The translations under genes and the position numbers were made by a program. This document shows positions 50,833-59,892 of a DNA stretch of 64,000 bases, piece by piece. The notes beneath the pieces are model-generated. The model was not told the DNA's origin. It searched no databases and saw only the letters and a program-made list of their open reading frames with translations. The stretch is from Haloarcula pelagica (lineage in GTDB: Archaea; Halobacteriota; Halobacteria; Halobacteriales; Haloarculaceae). Location: assembly GCF_030127105.1 (NCBI RefSeq), contig NZ_CP126161.1, positions 2,914,001-2,978,000 on the forward strand, in the 5' to 3' direction. Position 1 is the first letter of the stretch, and every line of letters begins with the position of its first letter.

Positions 50833-52512
50833 ATGGGAAAGAATGGCAAGGAGCCAGAACAGACTTCCAGTAGCGACACCCGACCACTCCAGGACCGGGT
50901 CGGCCGGCGGACGTTCCTCGGCGCGGCGGTTGCGACGGGGACTGCGGCACTCGCTGGGTGTTCCGGCGGCGGTGGCGACGGCGGGGACGGTGGCGGCGGC
51001 AGCGGAGGCGACGGAGACGGCGGCGGAAGTGACGGCGACGGCGGGAGCGGCGCCAGCAGCGGCTCCCGGCACGGCGGGACGCTCCAGTGGGGCGGTGCGG
51101 TCCCCGTACAGGGGCTGGACCCGCACATCGACACCTCGGCGGCGTCGAAACGGGTCCTCGAGAACATCTACGAGGAGGTCGTCGCGCTGCAGGACGACTA
51201 CTCCATCGAGCCACACCTCGCGACCTCGTTCGAACAGTCCGAGGACAACACGCTCCTGACCTTCGAGCTACGCGAGGATGTCACCTTCCACGACGGCCAG
51301 GAGATGACTTCCGCGGACGTACTCGCCAGCTACGAACGCGTCCAGAACGGGGACTTCCTGGCGACGGGCTTTTTCGACTTCGTCGAGGAGCTTCGCGCCC
51401 CCGACGACTACACCTTCGAGATCCAGCTCACCCAGCCGTTCGCGCCCTTCCTCGCGAAGATGGCGACGGCGGAGCTGTCGGTGATGCCGGCCGAGAAGGC
51501 CCAGCAGGACATGGTCGAGGAGCCGATCGGGACCGGCCCCTACAAGTTCGAGAGCCGGGAGATCGAGACCTCGTTCACGATGGTCCGCAACGAGGACTAC
51601 TGGGGGGCCTCGGAGGAGGACGGCCCCTTCATCGACACGATCGTCAAGCAGGAGGTCCCGGACCCGAGCGTCCGTCTGCAGTCGTTCCTCTCGAACGAGT
51701 ACGACTTCATCAACGGCATCGCGCCGCGGGACGTTTCGCGGGTCGAACAGGCCTCCGGCGTCCGCCTCGAAACGCAGTTCCCCAAGTCGCTGGTCTACCT
51801 GGGGATGAACTGCGACCGGGAGCCGTTCGACAACAAGGACGCCCGACTCGCCCTGGACTTCGCCATCGACAAGGAGGAAGTCACCGAGGCCGCGCTGTAC
51901 GGCACGGGCCAGACGACCGCGTCCCCGGCCGCACCCGGTAGTCCCTGGGTGAACCCGGACATCGAACCCCGGGAGCGGGACCTCGACCGCGTCCAGGAGC
52001 ACTTAGACGCCGCGGGGATGTCCGACGGCTTCTCGGCGACGTTCAAGATTCCACAGTCGTACCCGACCCAGGTGCAGGCGGCCGAGGTCATCGCGAACAA
52101 CGCCTCGGAGGCCGGTATCGACCTCGACATCCAGCAGATCACGTGGAACACGTGGCTCTCGGATGTCTACACCGACCAGAACTTCCAGGCGACGACCAGT
52201 TCCTACCTCGCGCTGTGGTACCCCGACGTGTCGTTCTACAAGTTCCTCCACCCCGAGGGCGCCTTCTTCTTCACCAACTGGGTGAACGAGGACTACAACT
52301 CGCTGGTCGAGGAGGCCCGGACGATCTACGACGAGGACGAACGCGCCGATCTGTACCACCAGGCCACCGAGATCCTCCACGAGGAACGCGCCGGCCACCT
52401 CATGCTGTGGTGGCAGCCCAGCCTCTACGGAGCAGCCTCCCAGTACAAGGGCGACATCGGCGCGCCGGACGGCTCGACGCTCCAGTTCGCCGACAACTAC
52501 CTCGACCGCTGA
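50833..52512 (+). CDS. Peptide-type ABC transporter substrate-binding lipoprotein (Tat)
   Basis: A 559-residue family 5 binding protein. Twin-arginine signal GRRTFLGAAVATGTAALAGC with a lipobox, then a long Gly/Ser/Asp linker. The mature part has LQWGGAVPVQGLDPHIDTSAASKRVLENIYEEVV and VTFHDGQEMTSADVLASYERV, and later GTGPYKF, typical of DppA/OppA-like proteins. These bind peptides, nickel or other amide compounds; here a carbamoylated or hydantoin-type substrate is inferred from the amidohydrolase. A TATA-like AATATTTATC about 27-35 nt before the ATG fits a leaderless start. Confidence 0.92.
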   Translation: MGKNGKEPEQTSSSDTRPLQDRVGRRTFLGAAVATGTAALAGCSGGGGDGGDGGGGSGGDGDGGGSDGDGGSGASSGSRHGGTLQWGGAVPVQGLDPHIDTSAASKRVLENIYEEVVALQDDYSIEPHLATSFEQSEDNTLLTFELREDVTFHDGQEMTSADVLASYERVQNGDFLATGFFDFVEELRAPDDYTFEIQLTQPFAPFLAKMATAELSVMPAEKAQQDMVEEPIGTGPYKFESREIETSFTMVRNEDYWGASEEDGPFIDTIVKQEVPDPSVRLQSFLSNEYDFINGIAPRDVSRVEQASGVRLETQFPKSLVYLGMNCDREPFDNKDARLALDFAIDKEEVTEAALYGTGQTTASPAAPGSPWVNPDIEPRERDLDRVQEHLDAAGMSDGFSATFKIPQSYPTQVQAAEVIANNASEAGIDLDIQQITWNTWLSDVYTDQNFQATTSSYLALWYPDVSFYKFLHPEGAFFFTNWVNEDYNSLVEEARTIYDEDERADLYHQATEILHEERAGHLMLWWQPSLYGAASQYKGDIGAPDGSTLQFADNYLDR

Positions 52513-52528
52513 TCGCTCTCCGCTATCG

Positions 52529-53482
52529 ATGTACAACTACGTACTCCGACGCATCGGGTTTATGACGGTGACGCTGTTCCTCGTGACGCTCATCGCGTTC
52601 GCGGTCACCAACATCCTCCCGGGCAACGTCGCACTGGTCATCCTGGGGCCGAACGCGAACGCGGAGTCGATCCAGGCGCTCGAAGCACAGCTCGGGCTCA
52701 ACCGACCGCTGTACGTCCAGTACTTCGACTGGGTTGTCGGGCTCTTACAGGGGGACATGGGCGAGTCGCTCCGGTTCGGTGACCCCGTCGTGGGCCTCAT
52801 CGCCGAACGGCTCCCCCGTTCGCTCCTGCTCGCGGTCAGCGCGACGCTGGTCGCGGTCGCGCTCTCGATTCCTCTGGGCGTCTACGCCGCGGTCAACCAG
52901 AACGAGGCCCCGGACGTGACCGCGTCGATGTTCGCCTTCGTCGGTATCTCGCTCCCCATCTTCCTCTGGGGGCTCGTGTTCATCCTGATCTTTGCGGTGT
53001 GGTTGAACCTGTTCCCGACGAGCGGCTACGTCGCGCCGACCGAGGACCCGGTGGGGGCGCTCCAACGGCTCGTCCTCCCCGCCGGTGCGATGGGTTTTGC
53101 GCTCACCGCCTACATCATGCGGATGACGCGCTCGTCGATGCTCGAAGTCCTCAGCGAGGAGTACATCAACCTCGCGCGGGCCAAGGGGATGAGCCAGCGG
53201 GTCGTCGTGCTCAGACACGCGCTCCGGAACGCGGTCATCCCGGTCATCACCGTCATCGCGTTCCAGTTCAGCTACGCCTTCGGCGGGGTCATCGTACTGG
53301 AGGAGGTGTTCCTCTGGCCGGGGATCGGCCGGCTGACCCTCACCGCGATCCAGAGCCGTGACATCCCGCTCATCCAGGGGTGTATCATCGTCGTCGCCGT
53401 GATCTACATGCTGTCGAACTTCGCGGCGGACCTGCTGTACGCCTACTTCGATCCGCGGATCCGGTACGGAGGTGACAGCTGA
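52529..53482 (+). CDS. ABC transporter permease, DppB type
   Basis: A 317-residue permease: MYNYVLRRIGFMTVTLFLVTLIAFAVTNILPGN opens the DppB family, with the expected PGN motif, and the EAA loop is EEYINLARAKGMSQRVVVLRHALRNAVIPV. Six predicted helices. Lies 16 nt after the binding protein gene and overlaps the DppC-type gene by one base (TGATG). It pairs with the DppC-type permease to form the pore of the importer. Confidence 0.92.
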   Translation: MYNYVLRRIGFMTVTLFLVTLIAFAVTNILPGNVALVILGPNANAESIQALEAQLGLNRPLYVQYFDWVVGLLQGDMGESLRFGDPVVGLIAERLPRSLLLAVSATLVAVALSIPLGVYAAVNQNEAPDVTASMFAFVGISLPIFLWGLVFILIFAVWLNLFPTSGYVAPTEDPVGALQRLVLPAGAMGFALTAYIMRMTRSSMLEVLSEEYINLARAKGMSQRVVVLRHALRNAVIPVITVIAFQFSYAFGGVIVLEEVFLWPGIGRLTLTAIQSRDIPLIQGCIIVVAVIYMLSNFAADLLYAYFDPRIRYGGDS

Positions 53483-54390
53483 TGGCCGCCGAACAACCCA
53501 CCGAGGGGGCGGTCGACGGCCGTTTCACGCTCTCGGACTCACAGCGCGAACGCATCCGTTCGTTCGCCAGACAGTTCCGGCGGAACACCAAGGCGATGAT
53601 CGGCCTCACGATCGTCCTGTCGCTGTTCCTCGTGGCGGCGTTCGCACCGTTTATCGCCCCCTACGGCATGAACGAGACGAACATCCAGGACCGGACGCAG
53701 GGACCGTCGCTCGAACACCCCTTCGGGACCGACGATCTGGGCCGTGACATCTTCAGCCGCGTCGTGCTGGGGAGTCGGATCTCGCTGTACGTCGGCCTCG
53801 GGTCGATCACGGCGGCGCTCGCGGTCGGTGCGATCACCGGCGTCGTCGCTGGCTACGCCGGTGGCCTCCTCGACGAGATACTGATGCGGGTGATGGACGC
53901 CGCGATGGCGTTTCCCCCGGTGTTGCTGGCACTGACGCTGCTGGTCGTGCTCGGCCCGGAGCTCCGCAACGTCATCATCGCGCTGGCGTTCGTCTACACG
54001 CCGTACATCGCCCGCGTCTCGCGGAGCGCGGCGCTCTCGGAACGCAACGAGGCGTACGTCGAATCGGCGGTCGCCCGCGGCGAGAGCAGCAGTCGGATCG
54101 TCTTCAGCGAGGTGTTCCCCAACTGTATGGCGCCGATCCTGGTGCAGGGCTCGCTGAACGTCTCCTTTGCGATCCTCGCGGAGGCGAGCCTCTCGTTCCT
54201 CGGGCTGGGCGCGCAACCGCCCCGCCCGTCGTGGGGCCTGATGATCGACACCGGCCGCGGCTTCATGCAGACCGCGCCGTGGATGTTGCTCTTCCCCGCG
54301 CTGGCCATCGGCATCGCCGTCGTCGGGTTCAACATGCTCGGTGACGGCCTGCGTGATGTCCTCGACCCAAAGGTGGAGGCGATCGAATGA
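53482..54390 (+). CDS. ABC transporter permease, DppC type
   Basis: A 302-residue permease with the N-terminal DppC-type cytoplasmic extension (RIRSFARQFRRNTKAMIGLTIVLSLFLVAAFAPFIAPYG) and HPFGTDDLGRDIFSRVVLGSRISL, the family hallmark, followed by EAYVESAVARGESSSRIVFSEVFPNCMAPILVQGSL as the EAA loop. Starts in the stop codon of the DppB-type gene; its own stop overlaps the fused ATPase gene by four bases, so the permeases and the ATPases are coupled. Confidence 0.92.
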   Translation: MAAEQPTEGAVDGRFTLSDSQRERIRSFARQFRRNTKAMIGLTIVLSLFLVAAFAPFIAPYGMNETNIQDRTQGPSLEHPFGTDDLGRDIFSRVVLGSRISLYVGLGSITAALAVGAITGVVAGYAGGLLDEILMRVMDAAMAFPPVLLALTLLVVLGPELRNVIIALAFVYTPYIARVSRSAALSERNEAYVESAVARGESSSRIVFSEVFPNCMAPILVQGSLNVSFAILAEASLSFLGLGAQPPRPSWGLMIDTGRGFMQTAPWMLLFPALAIGIAVVGFNMLGDGLRDVLDPKVEAIE

Positions 54391-56504
54391 CCGCCGACGA
54401 ACCGCTGCTCGACGTGCGGGACCTCCGCACCGAGTTCCGGACGGAGTCGGGGTCGATCGTCGCAAGCAACGACGTGTCGTTCTCGCTGGACCGCGGCGAG
54501 ACGCTCGGTATCGTCGGCGAGTCCGGCGCGGGCAAGTCCGTCACGGCGCGGTCGATCATGCGCCTGATCGACTCCCCCGGGGAGATCACCGGCGGTCAAG
54601 TCGTCTTCGACGGCGAGGACCTGCTCGAAAAGACCGAGGGGGAGATGCGGGACGTGCGCGGGAACCGGATCGCGATGATCCCCCAGGACCCGATGTCCGC
54701 GCTGAACCCCGTGATGACCGTCGGCGAGCAGATCGTCGAGACGGTCCGGCGCCACCAGAACGTCTCGAAGTCCGAGGCCCGTCGCATCGCCTTCGAGTCG
54801 ATGGAGGACGTTGGAATCCCGGACGCGGACGAGCGCATCGACGACTACCCACACGAGTTCTCCGGCGGGATGCGCCAGCGCGTCCTCGTGGCCATCGGGT
54901 TCTCCTGCGAACCGGACCTCATCATCGCGGACGAACCGACGACCGCGCTCGACGTGACGACACAGGCGAAGATCCTCGACCTGCTCAACGACCTCCAGGC
55001 GCGGGAGAACACGGCGGTGTTGATGATCACGCACAACCTCGGGGTCGTCGCACAGACCTGTGACGATGTCGGCGTCATGTACGCTGGCAACCTCGTCGAG
55101 ACGGCGGCGCTCGACGACCTGTTCGAGCGGCCGAGACACCCCTACACGCGGGCACTCATCGACTCCATCCCGGAAGTCGAGAGCGAGTACGACGACCTGC
55201 CGACGCTCGCCGGGTCCATGCCGGACCTCGCGGACCTGCCGACCGGCTGTAACTTCGCGCCCCGGTGTCCACACGCGACCGAGGCGTGTCGGACCGGCAG
55301 CGACCCGTCGCTGGAGGCGGTCGGCGAGGGCTCCTCGCGGGCCGCGTGTCTCCACGCCGCCGACCTCGACCTCTCGGAGAGTGCGGCGGCGCCGACCGGC
55401 CACGGCCGGAGTGAGATCGACCGGTCCGGCGAGCCGCTGTTCGAGGTCCGGAACCTGAAAAAGCACTTCAGCGCCGGCGAGGGGTTCCTCGGCAACGTCC
55501 GACTCGTCCGGGACGGCGGTGGCCTCCCGACGATCGAACGCCGGTACGTCAAGGCCGTCGACGGCGTCAGCTTCGAGATCTACCCCGGGGAGACCGTCGG
55601 TCTCGTCGGCGAGTCCGGCTGCGGGAAGTCGACCGTCGCCCGGACCGTGTTGCGCCTGCTCGAACCGACCGAGGGCGAGGTGTACTTCGAGGGCGAGTCG
55701 ATCACCGACCTGGGGTCCGGCGAGATCCGCAGTCTGCGCCGGGAGATGCAGATCATCTTCCAGGACCCACACAGCTCGCTGAACCCGAGAAAACCCGTCG
55801 GGCGGATCATCGGCCGCGCGATGGAGCGCCACGACATCGCGACCGGCGAGGAGAAACACGAGCGGGTCAGGGACCTGCTCGAACGGGTCGGCCTCTCCGG
55901 TGACGCGGCGGAGAAGTACCCCCACGAGTTCTCGGGCGGTCAGCAACAGCGTGTGGCCATCGCCCACGCGCTCGCCGTCGAACCGAAGCTCATCGTCTGT
56001 GACGAGCCGGTGTCGGCGCTGGACGTGAGCGTGCAGGCCCAGATCCTCAACCTCCTCAACGAGATCCAGGCCGAGGAGAACATCTCGTACCTGTTCATCT
56101 CCCACAACATCGGCGTCGTCCGGCACATCTGTGACCGCGTGGCCGTGATGTACCTCGGCAAGATCGCCGAGTTCGGCCGTATCGGGGACGTGTTCTCGGC
56201 GCCGTTCCACCCCTACACCGAGAGCCTCCTCTCGGCGGTCCCACACGCCAACCCGAACCGGAAGACCGACCGGATCCTGCTGGAAGGGAGCGTCCCCAGC
56301 CCGATCGACCCGCCGTCGGGCTGTCCGTTCCAGACCCGCTGCCCGAAGAAGATCGGCGATGTCTGTGAACAGGATGTTCCGGCACTGGAGGCCGTCGACG
56401 GCTCGGACCACCGGATCTCCTGTCACCTCTCGACCGAGGAGATGAGCGAACGCGACTCGTTCATCGGCGTGAACCGGGAGCCGAACCCGACGGAGTCGGA
56501 CTGA
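54387..56504 (+). CDS. Fused DppD-DppF type ABC ATPase
   Basis: A 705-residue protein made of two peptide-type ATPases. First half: Walker A GESGAGKS at residues 44-51, signature SGGMRQRVLVAI, Walker B LIIADEPTTALD, and the C-terminal peptide-transporter domain with TGCNFAPRCPHAT. Second half (from about residue 350): Walker A GESGCGKS at about 408, signature SGGQQQRVAIAHAL, Walker B LIVCDEPVSALD, and SGCPFQTRCPKKI. Normally DppD and DppF are separate genes; the fusion occurs in some haloarchaeal and bacterial importers. Overlaps the DppC-type gene by four bases. Confidence 0.93.
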   Translation: MTADEPLLDVRDLRTEFRTESGSIVASNDVSFSLDRGETLGIVGESGAGKSVTARSIMRLIDSPGEITGGQVVFDGEDLLEKTEGEMRDVRGNRIAMIPQDPMSALNPVMTVGEQIVETVRRHQNVSKSEARRIAFESMEDVGIPDADERIDDYPHEFSGGMRQRVLVAIGFSCEPDLIIADEPTTALDVTTQAKILDLLNDLQARENTAVLMITHNLGVVAQTCDDVGVMYAGNLVETAALDDLFERPRHPYTRALIDSIPEVESEYDDLPTLAGSMPDLADLPTGCNFAPRCPHATEACRTGSDPSLEAVGEGSSRAACLHAADLDLSESAAAPTGHGRSEIDRSGEPLFEVRNLKKHFSAGEGFLGNVRLVRDGGGLPTIERRYVKAVDGVSFEIYPGETVGLVGESGCGKSTVARTVLRLLEPTEGEVYFEGESITDLGSGEIRSLRREMQIIFQDPHSSLNPRKPVGRIIGRAMERHDIATGEEKHERVRDLLERVGLSGDAAEKYPHEFSGGQQQRVAIAHALAVEPKLIVCDEPVSALDVSVQAQILNLLNEIQAEENISYLFISHNIGVVRHICDRVAVMYLGKIAEFGRIGDVFSAPFHPYTESLLSAVPHANPNRKTDRILLEGSVPSPIDPPSGCPFQTRCPKKIGDVCEQDVPALEAVDGSDHRISCHLSTEEMSERDSFIGVNREPNPTESD

Positions 56505-56543
56505 GGCCGACCGCGTCGGGCTTTCGCTCTTGATCCGTCGCTC

Positions 56544-57233
56544 TCAGTACTTGATGCCGAAATCAAGCAGTTCCTCGGGGTAGTCCTCGAACAGGTCGTC
56601 GGTCTCGGCTTCGATCCGTGCTTTCGCCTCGCGGGCCTCCACGAGAAGGGTCCGGAGATCCGCGACGGGCGTCTCCGAGAGGTCGACCCGGAGGTTGTGG
56701 TAGAACGCGGGCTCGGGCGCGTGGACGAGGATCGCCGCGCTCATCTCGCCGCGGTCGTCGCCGCCGGCGGCCACACCGGCTTCCAGCGCCGAGACGAGCC
56801 GTTCGGGCACGTCGCCGTCCGTGTCGAGGTACGCGTCGGCGACGGCGTCGACGACGCCGGGGCCCGTGAGGAGGTTCCCGGTGACGGTGTACCGTTCGCC
56901 GGTCCGGTGGCCGGCCCACCCGCTGCAGTTCTCGCCGGTGAAGGCGAACTCGCTCTCGGCGCCGACGCCGTGGACCTGCCGATAGTCGGCGTGGTCGTCG
57001 GCCGCCAGCAGCGCCTCGAACGCGTCGTCGATCCGCTCGCCGGTGTCGGCACGCGCGACGGCGTCGCGGCCGTGTTCCGTCTTCGTGAACGCCTGTGTTA
57101 CCGCCGCTCCGTGGCTGCTCACGTACGGACACGTCGCGCCGACCGCGACGGTCCCCGTCGTCACCGCAGCGCCGAAGGTGTCGGTCTCGGGATCACGGGC
57201 GGCTATCGAGAACGTTCCGGGCGTGTGTCGCAT
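56544..57233 (-). CDS. DUF1028 family Ntn-hydrolase-like protein
   Basis: A 229-residue protein starting MRHTPGTFSIAARDPETDTFGAAVTTGTVAVGATCPYVSSHGAAVTQAFT, the typical DUF1028 N-terminus, with AGDDRGEMSAAILV near the C-terminus. DUF1028 is an Ntn-hydrolase-like family; its reaction is not firmly established. The Thr/Ser residues at the start could be nucleophiles if processed. A TATA-like GGAAGATATACA is about 27 nt before ATG 57233. Convergent with the ATPase gene and close to the M20 enzyme, so it may act on the same imported compound. Confidence 0.88.
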   Translation of the reverse strand: MRHTPGTFSIAARDPETDTFGAAVTTGTVAVGATCPYVSSHGAAVTQAFTKTEHGRDAVARADTGERIDDAFEALLAADDHADYRQVHGVGAESEFAFTGENCSGWAGHRTGERYTVTGNLLTGPGVVDAVADAYLDTDGDVPERLVSALEAGVAAGGDDRGEMSAAILVHAPEPAFYHNLRVDLSETPVADLRTLLVEAREAKARIEAETDDLFEDYPEELLDFGIKY

Positions 57234-57595
57234 ACTGTCTCTTTGCCCGGCTGTCGGTGTATATCTTCCCGTCCCGCCGGATTCCGACGCCTCGGCGAGG
57301 TGACGGGAGACTCGCGGATGTGCCAAAAACAGTACTAGAAAACACGTCTTAAACTCATATACCAAAAAGCTCGTTCGAAAAATCCGCTACTGTTGCTCGT
57401 TCCCGGAGACACTACTACATATCGTTTATATAAAAGCATAAAACCGAAATACGCTGGTAGATGTGGTGTATGTAGAACCTTCTGGCCAGCACTCTCTCCG
57501 CCGTCTCGGGTACCGTGCACGGCTGCGTGGTCCGGTCGTCTCTTGGAGTCCCCAGCGACGCCGACGTTTATGATGGGTGCCACGCAATGCCGTCT
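57234..57595 (+). other. AT-rich intergenic region with two promoter-like elements
   Basis: 362 bp between the divergent DUF1028 and ROK genes. Contains the DUF1028 promoter, a very strong TATA-like TTTATATAAAAG at 57425-57436 with no gene starting within 50 nt of it, and the ROK promoter GTTTATG at 57566-57572. I see no CDS; the orphan TATA could drive a small RNA or a longer ROK leader. Confidence 0.4.
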
Positions 57596-58495
57596 ATGGT
57601 GTCTGTCCTCGCGATCGATATCGGCGGGTCGACGATTAGGGGTGCCAGAGCGACCGAGTCCGGCCTCGAAGAGGAACCGTGGGCGTTCACCACCGACACG
57701 ATCGATTCCGCGGAGACGCTCGTCGACCGACTCGACGAGGCGTACGACGACATCGACGCGATCGGTGTCGCCGCCGCCGCGGTCGTCGATCGACAGACAA
57801 ACGAACTACTGGATGTCACGAACTGGTCCGGGTGGGACCTGACGCCGCTCGCGGACACGTTCTCCGTGCCACTCGCCGTCGAGAACGACGCCGACGCGAG
57901 CGCACTCGGGCTGAAGCGGTACGGCGACGTGGGGCCGTCCGTCGACCTCGCGTACCTGACGATAAGCACCGGGATCGGCGTCGGTATCCTCCGGAACGGG
58001 GACCTCGTTCCCGGCGCCGAGGCCGGCTTCGTGAACATCAACTGGGACGGTGACCTCCGGTACTCGGATGTCAACGACCCGTGGGAGGCGTACGCGGCCG
58101 GGAAACAGCTCCCGAAGCGCGTCCGGGAGTGGCTCGCCGACGACGACCGGGAGACGGCCCTCACCGGTACCGAGGACGCGAAGGAGTTCTTTCAGGCTGT
58201 GTACGCTGGCGACCACGTCGCTCGTGACTACTACACCCGGATCAAACGGATCAACGCCGCTGGGATCGGCACGATCGCGAACCTGTTCTCGACGGATCTC
58301 GTCAAGGTCGGCGGTGGCGTGGCCCGTAACAACCCGGACCTGGTCGACTACGACGACGACCCCAACGCGCTCGAACCGGTCGATCTCGGCGACTACTGCA
58401 TGCTGTCGCCGCCGACGATCGAACTGACCTCGTTTGGCGTCGACCTCGAACTCTACGGCGCCGCCGCCGCGGCGATCGAACGCCTCCAGTCGTAG
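57596..58495 (+). CDS. ROK family kinase, atypical (no zinc motif)
   Basis: A 299-residue sugar-kinase-like protein. The phosphate 1 loop is VLAIDIGGSTIRGARA, and the catalytic region VENDADASALGLKRYGDVG contains the Asp of the ROK catalytic dyad. ISTGIGVGILRNGDLVPGAEAGFVNI follows where ROK proteins normally have GEIGH followed by a CxCGxxGCxE zinc motif; here no cysteine motif is present (VNINWDGDLRYSDVNDPWEAYAAGKQL). It probably phosphorylates a hexose or amino sugar, or acts as a sensor. The ATG at 57596 is leaderless with respect to the TATA at 57566. Confidence 0.85.
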   Translation: MVSVLAIDIGGSTIRGARATESGLEEEPWAFTTDTIDSAETLVDRLDEAYDDIDAIGVAAAAVVDRQTNELLDVTNWSGWDLTPLADTFSVPLAVENDADASALGLKRYGDVGPSVDLAYLTISTGIGVGILRNGDLVPGAEAGFVNINWDGDLRYSDVNDPWEAYAAGKQLPKRVREWLADDDRETALTGTEDAKEFFQAVYAGDHVARDYYTRIKRINAAGIGTIANLFSTDLVKVGGGVARNNPDLVDYDDDPNALEPVDLGDYCMLSPPTIELTSFGVDLELYGAAAAAIERLQS

Positions 58496-58648
58496 AGTCG
58501 CCTTGCCGACACGCGTCTCCACAGCCAGCGACCGGCCACCGAACCTGGGGCCGTGTCGTTCCATGCAGTCGATCGAGCACCTCGATGTCCGGGATGACGC
58601 CCAACGTGTTGGGCAAATGCTGACTGCCACAGCGGCCAACGGTCAGGT

Positions 58649-59119
58649 ATGAAACGCCGAGACGCCGTTCCGATCGAGCGACCGACAGACGACACCGCCC
58701 TGACGCGCGGGTTCTATCTGTTCGTCCTCCTGCCGACAGTCCTGGGAGTCACACACCACGTCGACCACGTGATCCGTGGCAACCACGTCGGGTGGCCGAT
58801 CACGCCCGAGGTGAACCCGTTCACCTACAGCCTGGCGATCTATCCGCTGCTCGCGATCAGCCTCTTCCTGACCGTGACCCGCCGTGTCGACGCGCGGTAC
58901 TGGGCCGGTTTCTTCGCGTTCAGTGCGGGCATGCTGGCGTACTTCCACGTCAGTCCGTGGGCCGTCGAACCGCCACAGGACGTGATGGTCCCCTACGCGA
59001 ACCCGCTGATCGGCTACCTCGCGTTCGGGATCGTGCTCGCGCTCATCGGGTCGGTCGTCGTCGGCTCGCTCTACGGATTCGTCCTGTGGCGTCGCGGCGC
59101 CGCTCCGGACGGCCGGTAG
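58649..59119 (+). CDS. Four-span membrane protein, haloarchaeal unknown
   Basis: A 156-residue protein with four hydrophobic segments (GFYLFVLLPTVLGVTHHVDHV; YSLAIYPLLAISLFLTV; YWAGFFAFSAGMLAYFHV; YLAFGIVLALIGSVVVGSLYGFVLW). The HHVDHVIRGNHVGWP loop is rich in histidines and might bind a metal or heme. No close family is recognised. It is transcribed separately from the ROK gene (154-nt gap) and 58 nt before the HTH_10 regulator. Confidence 0.72.
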   Translation: MKRRDAVPIERPTDDTALTRGFYLFVLLPTVLGVTHHVDHVIRGNHVGWPITPEVNPFTYSLAIYPLLAISLFLTVTRRVDARYWAGFFAFSAGMLAYFHVSPWAVEPPQDVMVPYANPLIGYLAFGIVLALIGSVVVGSLYGFVLWRRGAAPDGR

Positions 59120-59177
59120 CTACACCAGTGGGGGCACGCTTTTGCTCGCTCGATGCGATTCGGGGTACGATGACCCT

Positions 59178-59843
59178 GTGGAGACCGACTCGTTCGCACC
59201 GGGGGCGAGCGACGTGATCCGCGCTCGGTTCCGGATGGCGTTGTCACCCGACCTCTGGATCCACGAGGTGTCGACGGCGTTTCCCGACGCGACGCTCCGG
59301 TTGCTCACCGGCGTCCCGGTCGACGACCGCGCGCTCGAACTCGGGGAGGTCCGCGCGGCCGATGCCACGGCGGTCGCCGAGGCGATCCGGACACACCGGG
59401 ACGTGTCCGCCTACGAGACGGTGTACGCCGACACTCGGCGGGTGATCGGCCGGTACGAGGCCGACGAGAAGGGGCTCTACGAATTCCTCTGGGACTCCTC
59501 GCTCCCGCCCGAGTTCCCCATCCTCGTCGAAGACGGGGAGATGGAGTTCGACCTGACCGCGACCCGCGAGCAGTTCGAGGCCTTCGGTGCCACCCTCGAC
59601 GAGCGGGGCCGTCCGTACGACCTGCTGTCGCTCGTCCACACTACCGACCGGGAGACGCTGCTGACCGACCGGCAACGGGAGTGTCTGACCGTCGCCCACC
59701 GCCAGGGCTACTTCGACGTGCCCCGGGCGTGCACACTGGCGGAAGTCGCCGACACACTGGGCGTCGACACGTCGACGGCGAGCGAGACGATCCGGCGGGC
59801 GGTCGACCGCGTCGTCGGTCGGTTTCTCCTGGACTCCGAGTGA
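59178..59843 (+). CDS. HTH_10 (Bat/NarO-like) transcriptional regulator
   Basis: A 221-residue protein. The N-terminal half has an input domain of the bacterio-opsin-activator type (VIRARFRMALSPDLWIHEVSTAFPDATLRLLTGVPV). The C-terminus is the HTH_10 DNA-binding domain: LTDRQRECLTVAHRQGYFDVPRACTLAEVADTLGVDTSTASETIRRAVDRVVGRFL. Family members include Bat, DmsR and NarO. The GTG at 59178 is chosen because the next upstream TTG lies within the promoter-like T-rich region. No cysteine cluster like that of NarO is visible, so the signal is unknown. Confidence 0.82.
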   Translation: METDSFAPGASDVIRARFRMALSPDLWIHEVSTAFPDATLRLLTGVPVDDRALELGEVRAADATAVAEAIRTHRDVSAYETVYADTRRVIGRYEADEKGLYEFLWDSSLPPEFPILVEDGEMEFDLTATREQFEAFGATLDERGRPYDLLSLVHTTDRETLLTDRQRECLTVAHRQGYFDVPRACTLAEVADTLGVDTSTASETIRRAVDRVVGRFLLDSE

Positions 59844-59892
59844 TCCTGCCCTGGACCGTGCCGGTTATGCCCGCCGCGGTCCAGAACCCGGT

